Source of the DNA: an uncultured Muribaculaceae bacterium
GTDB lineage: Bacteria > Bacteroidota > Bacteroidia > Bacteroidales > Muribaculaceae
Assembly (NCBI GenBank): GCA_947177435.1
Contig: CAMWUM010000043.1
Coordinates: 1 to 10,200, forward strand
Reading direction: 5' to 3'
DNA: 10,200 bases
The notes under the pieces: generated by a model
The model's database searches: none
Seen by the model: only the letters and a program-made list of their open reading frames with translations
Told to the model about the DNA's origin: nothing
Part shown: positions 7,817-10,200 of the stretch, piece by piece
How positions within the stretch are numbered: the stretch's first letter is position 1
Layout: every line of letters starts with the position of its first letter
Position numbers and translations under genes: made by a program

Positions 7817-10015
7817 TCAGTACGCTAAGTTAATATCGTCAATGTAAAGCGAAGAGCCGGTGTTGCGGCCATTTGATGTGTTGCCGAAGGGGGCCCAACT
7901 GAAGTTGTTGCTCTCCATGGCAAGGAAGTCGTGAGTGCCGTCGTTGCCTACGGTCGACTTGAAAATCACCTTCACCTGTGCGGCCTTGGAGTGGAAGTCA
8001 GTGTAGACGATGGGAGCGCTCATAAGCGTATATGCCGACTGGCCGGTAAGAGCCACCACGCCGGTCGAGCCGATCACTTCGCCGTTCTCATTGAGCACTT
8101 CCATCACGGCCGTGCCATAGTCGGCGGGATTCTTCGGGCTGTACTTGTAATAGAACTCAAGAGCCAAAGGCCTGGTTTCAAATGCATAACCATAGTTGCC
8201 GGCCTGGGCGGATTCGTCGTAGGTGCCCAAATAAAGCTCGCCAGCCGTGCGGTACTTCACAACGTTGGCCACTGAGCCGCCGGCAGTGTTGCCGCGGCCC
8301 CAGCCTACGGTCTCGATGATGGCGGCGCGTCCCACGTGCGAGTCGGCAGTGACGCGGGTGCCGGAGTATGCGTTGTAGGCGCAGCCGTCGCGGTTGCTGT
8401 TGAATGCGCTGGTGATTGACCCGCCCTCCGAGGTGGTGAGCTGGTTGAGGGTGTTCCATGCGGGGTTGGCCTCGCCATCGGCCCACGGGTATTCTACCCA
8501 CCAGTTCTTAGTCTTGCCATTCACTGTGTGCCAATCCTCCATGCCGCTGTTGGGCAGCTGGTTGGCGGGCTCAGTCACGAAGTTGATGCGCGAACCGGCG
8601 GCGCCGTCCAAGGTCGCGCGCAACGAGTAAGCCGTGTTAGGCTGCAGGCCGGTCACGAGCCACTGGCCGTCGGGCTGAAGCTCGATAGGCTTGGTTGCGA
8701 ACTGCTCTCCGTCGGCCGACACCTCCACGGTAACGCCTTCGGTATATTTAATAGCCTGGTCTTCAAGATTATAAACAGTGAAGTAGGCACGGCTGGCCCA
8801 TGCGTCGGTCACTGTGACGCCAAACTTGGGCTCGATGCGCACGTTGAGAGTGGGCGCAGCCTCGCTGGCCTTGCCGTACTTGTCTACGGCAGTGAGCGTG
8901 AACGAGAGGTTAACCTCGTCCTGGCCTTCGGGCACATTGATATTGCTCAGCAGGCCGGCAAAGTCGATGCAGGCCAGGTCGCCGGCGTCTTGCCAGAGGC
9001 CGCGGACGCCGAGGCCGAAGTCCTTGACTGCCTGCTGCATGTTGGCCGGCAAGGCCATAAGGTCGACCTGCTCGGGCCACATTTCACTGATGGCCTGGGC
9101 GTTGGTGGTGTTGAGTATGACCTTGCCGATCTTGCCGGGGGCGTAGATGTCGAAGCGGAGGTCGGCCGCGTAGGGGCTGCGGGCGTAGTGCTTGACCACG
9201 CCGTCGCCAAAGCCTACGGCTGTCACCTGCGGCGCTGGGGCGTCGAGCAGTTCGTCGCTGAGGTCGATTACGTATTCGTCGGTGACGAAATCGTCGTCAA
9301 ATGTGACCACGAGTTGTGCGTCTCCCGCGCCTGCGCCCGCGTTCATATCTATATTGACAAAATAATGGTGGCGGGCCTCGGCCGTGACGGTGCCTGCGAG
9401 CAGGCGAGCCGACGCGCCGCTGGGCTTGGTGACGTTGACGTAGACGGCCACCTCACCGGTGCGCACGTAGGCCGGGCGCGTCTCGCCCTGGGCGTATTCG
9501 ATTGGCTCAGATGTGCCTGCGCACTGCAGTTCGGCGCTGTACGCGCTCAGGTATCCGGCCATGCTCTCGCTGTAGGTGATGGTCATCATAGCGTTGGCCA
9601 GCGAGGCGGTAAGGCCGGCTTCGGTGGTCTCACCGGTGCGGACGGTCACGTCGGCCGCGCCGTAAAAGTACGGACTTTCAAAACCTTGCGCGTATGGTGA
9701 GCCGTAATAGGCCTCCATCTTGTAGGTTCCGGCGGGCACTTCGCCGTCGGCGTTGAGCTCGTCGACGCTATCCCACGATTTTGACCACGACTCGTCGGTG
9801 CTGGTGAGCTGGAGCATCAGTTCGCTTGCATCGATGTTAACCACGCCTCCCGATGAGGCAGATCTGGCGCTGCGGCTGGTGAGCAGGCTCGGGTTGACGT
9901 CAACCTCTACCCGCAGTTTTCCATTGCCGCCGCCCTGGACAAATTCCTCCTCGCCGCAGCCGGCCAGCGCCAGTCCCGACAAAGCGATAATGCCCAAACA
10001 CTTAAAATGGTTCAT
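7817..10015 (-). CDS. Lipoprotein 1: DUF4493 - module B - FN3-like - PCMD
   Basis: A 732-residue lipoprotein, first of three adjacent paralogues. The signal peptide MNHFKCLGIIALSGLALAGC ends in lipobox LAGC, and Cys20 is followed by Gly-Glu-Glu-Glu, suggesting surface exposure. Residues about 32-260 form a diverged DUF4493-like region (EVPAGTYKMEAYYGSP, ANAMMTITYSESM, then HHYFVNIDM). A second module (about 262-395) is shared with the C-terminus of the 426-residue protein. An FN3-like domain (about 396-482, with VTGLQPNTAYSLRATLDG) leads through FVTEPANQLPNSGMEDW into a PCMD-like C-terminal domain ending SSLYIDDINLAY. The ATG sits about 40-50 nt after a Bacteroides-type promoter in an A/T-rich leader without Shine-Dalgarno. 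No susC/susD-like transporter pair or glycoside hydrolase is in the window, so a polysaccharide-utilisation role has no local support. The function is not known. Confidence 0.87.
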   Translation of the reverse strand: MNHFKCLGIIALSGLALAGCGEEEFVQGGGNGKLRVEVDVNPSLLTSRSARSASSGGVVNIDASELMLQLTSTDESWSKSWDSVDELNADGEVPAGTYKMEAYYGSPYAQGFESPYFYGAADVTVRTGETTEAGLTASLANAMMTITYSESMAGYLSAYSAELQCAGTSEPIEYAQGETRPAYVRTGEVAVYVNVTKPSGASARLLAGTVTAEARHHYFVNIDMNAGAGAGDAQLVVTFDDDFVTDEYVIDLSDELLDAPAPQVTAVGFGDGVVKHYARSPYAADLRFDIYAPGKIGKVILNTTNAQAISEMWPEQVDLMALPANMQQAVKDFGLGVRGLWQDAGDLACIDFAGLLSNINVPEGQDEVNLSFTLTAVDKYGKASEAAPTLNVRIEPKFGVTVTDAWASRAYFTVYNLEDQAIKYTEGVTVEVSADGEQFATKPIELQPDGQWLVTGLQPNTAYSLRATLDGAAGSRINFVTEPANQLPNSGMEDWHTVNGKTKNWWVEYPWADGEANPAWNTLNQLTTSEGGSITSAFNSNRDGCAYNAYSGTRVTADSHVGRAAIIETVGWGRGNTAGGSVANVVKYRTAGELYLGTYDESAQAGNYGYAFETRPLALEFYYKYSPKNPADYGTAVMEVLNENGEVIGSTGVVALTGQSAYTLMSAPIVYTDFHSKAAQVKVIFKSTVGNDGTHDFLAMESNNFSWAPFGNTSNGRNTGSSLYIDDINLAY

Positions 10016-10063
10016 TGCAAGAATATGGTTTGATAATTGGTTACTATTCTATACATTAATCTG

Positions 10064-10096
10064 CAAAAATACGCATTTTAATTGAAATATCCCAAA
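10064..10096 (-). promoter_or_regulatory. Candidate Bacteroides-type promoter for the lipoprotein operon
   Basis: On the minus strand, TATTTTTG (10071-10064) matches the Bacteroides -7 consensus TAnnTTTG exactly. TTTG (10096-10093) lies 21 bp upstream, matching the -33 element at acceptable spacing. It falls in an A/T-rich gap between GC-rich coding regions and predicts a transcript start near 10055-10058, giving a leader of about 40 nt before the ATG at 10015. The A/T richness raises the chance of a coincidental match, but position and spacing fit. No operator or riboswitch-like structure was seen in the leader. Confidence 0.6.
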
Positions 10097-10147
10097 AAAT
10101 AATCACATTCCGCCAAAAAAATACGCCTATTGCCCACAACCCCGCAA

Positions 10148-10200
10148 TTATTTTTCGAAGGCGGACTTGGCGGGGAAGAGGCGGGCCAGGAAGGCGGCCG
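10148..10200 (-). CDS. C-terminal end of an unidentified upstream gene (partial)
   Basis: In one minus-strand frame the edge of the window reads AAFLARLFPAKSAFEK followed by TAA at 10150-10148. Codons are GC-ending like the neighbouring genes, and base composition shifts sharply from A/T-rich gap to GC-rich coding exactly at this stop. Sixteen codons are too few to name the protein. The gap to lipoprotein 1 is 132 bp and holds a promoter, so this gene is probably a separate transcription unit. I saw no convincing terminator hairpin after its stop. Confidence 0.55.
   Translation of the reverse strand, partial: AAFLARLFPAKSAFEK

Noticed and set aside
8528..9700. Open frame of 390 codons on the plus strand
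   Set aside because: It lies wholly antisense to lipoprotein 1, which has a signal peptide and recognisable domains. The translation is low-complexity (Val/Gly/Ala/His-rich) without motifs, as expected from the complement of GC-rich codons.
4727..10015. Lipoprotein block considered as part of a polysaccharide-utilisation locus
   Set aside because: No SusC/SusD pair, glycoside hydrolase or sensor-regulator is present; the only hint is the tentative name of the PCMD family.
10114..10123. Second promoter-like element TATTTTTTTG on the minus strand
   Set aside because: It is two bases too long between TA and the final G for the TAnnTTTG consensus, and no TTTG was seen at the right distance upstream; it is more likely a plain T-tract.
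10110..10165. CCGCC and GGCGG blocks considered as a terminator stem for the upstream gene
   Set aside because: The arms are only 5 bp and about 45 bases apart, with one arm inside the upstream coding sequence and no T-tract in the proper place after the stem.

Overview
The window reads as chromosomal DNA of a Bacteroidales bacterium. Signs are the lipoprotein signal peptides with acidic residues after the lipid-bearing cysteine, the DUF4493/PCMD protein families, gene starts with no Shine-Dalgarno but A/T-rich leaders, and a -33/-7 promoter of Bacteroides type. The strongly GC-rich coding sequence fits Muribaculaceae better than Bacteroides; this is inference, since no rRNA or marker search was possible. 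Every supported gene lies on the minus strand, so transcription runs right to left (from 10200 to 1).

Right edge, 10016-10200: the last 16 codons of an unidentified gene end at 10148. An A/T-rich gap of about 130 bp follows, holding a good candidate promoter (TTTG, 21-bp spacer, TATTTTTG), the only consensus-like promoter I found ahead of a gene here.

Lipoprotein block, 10015-4727: three lipoprotein genes are packed with a 1-nt gap and then a 1-nt overlap (TGATG). All three begin with a DUF4493-type region and then combine a small set of modules. Protein 1 (732 aa) has DUF4493, a module called B here, an FN3-like domain and PCMD. Protein 2 (426 aa) has DUF4493 and B. Protein 3 (602 aa) has DUF4493, FN3-like and PCMD. 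Proteins 2 and 3 thus each carry part of protein 1's domain set. All are predicted to be outer-membrane, probably surface-exposed lipoproteins of unknown function, possibly carbohydrate-related.

Nucleotide-signalling and folate block, 4709-1: 17 nt after the third lipoprotein gene comes a full-length RelA/SpoT homologue (ppGpp synthetase/hydrolase). Three nt later comes a membrane HD phosphohydrolase of the PgpH type (c-di-AMP phosphodiesterase). Dihydrofolate reductase (folA) overlaps that gene by ATGA and runs off the left edge. Stringent-response metabolism, probable c-di-AMP breakdown and folate reduction are therefore arranged as one apparent operon, possibly read through from the lipoprotein promoter. 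I saw no RNA genes, insertion sequences, CRISPR array or clear terminator hairpin. The window is nearly all coding, with no gene-free stretch over 300 bases.
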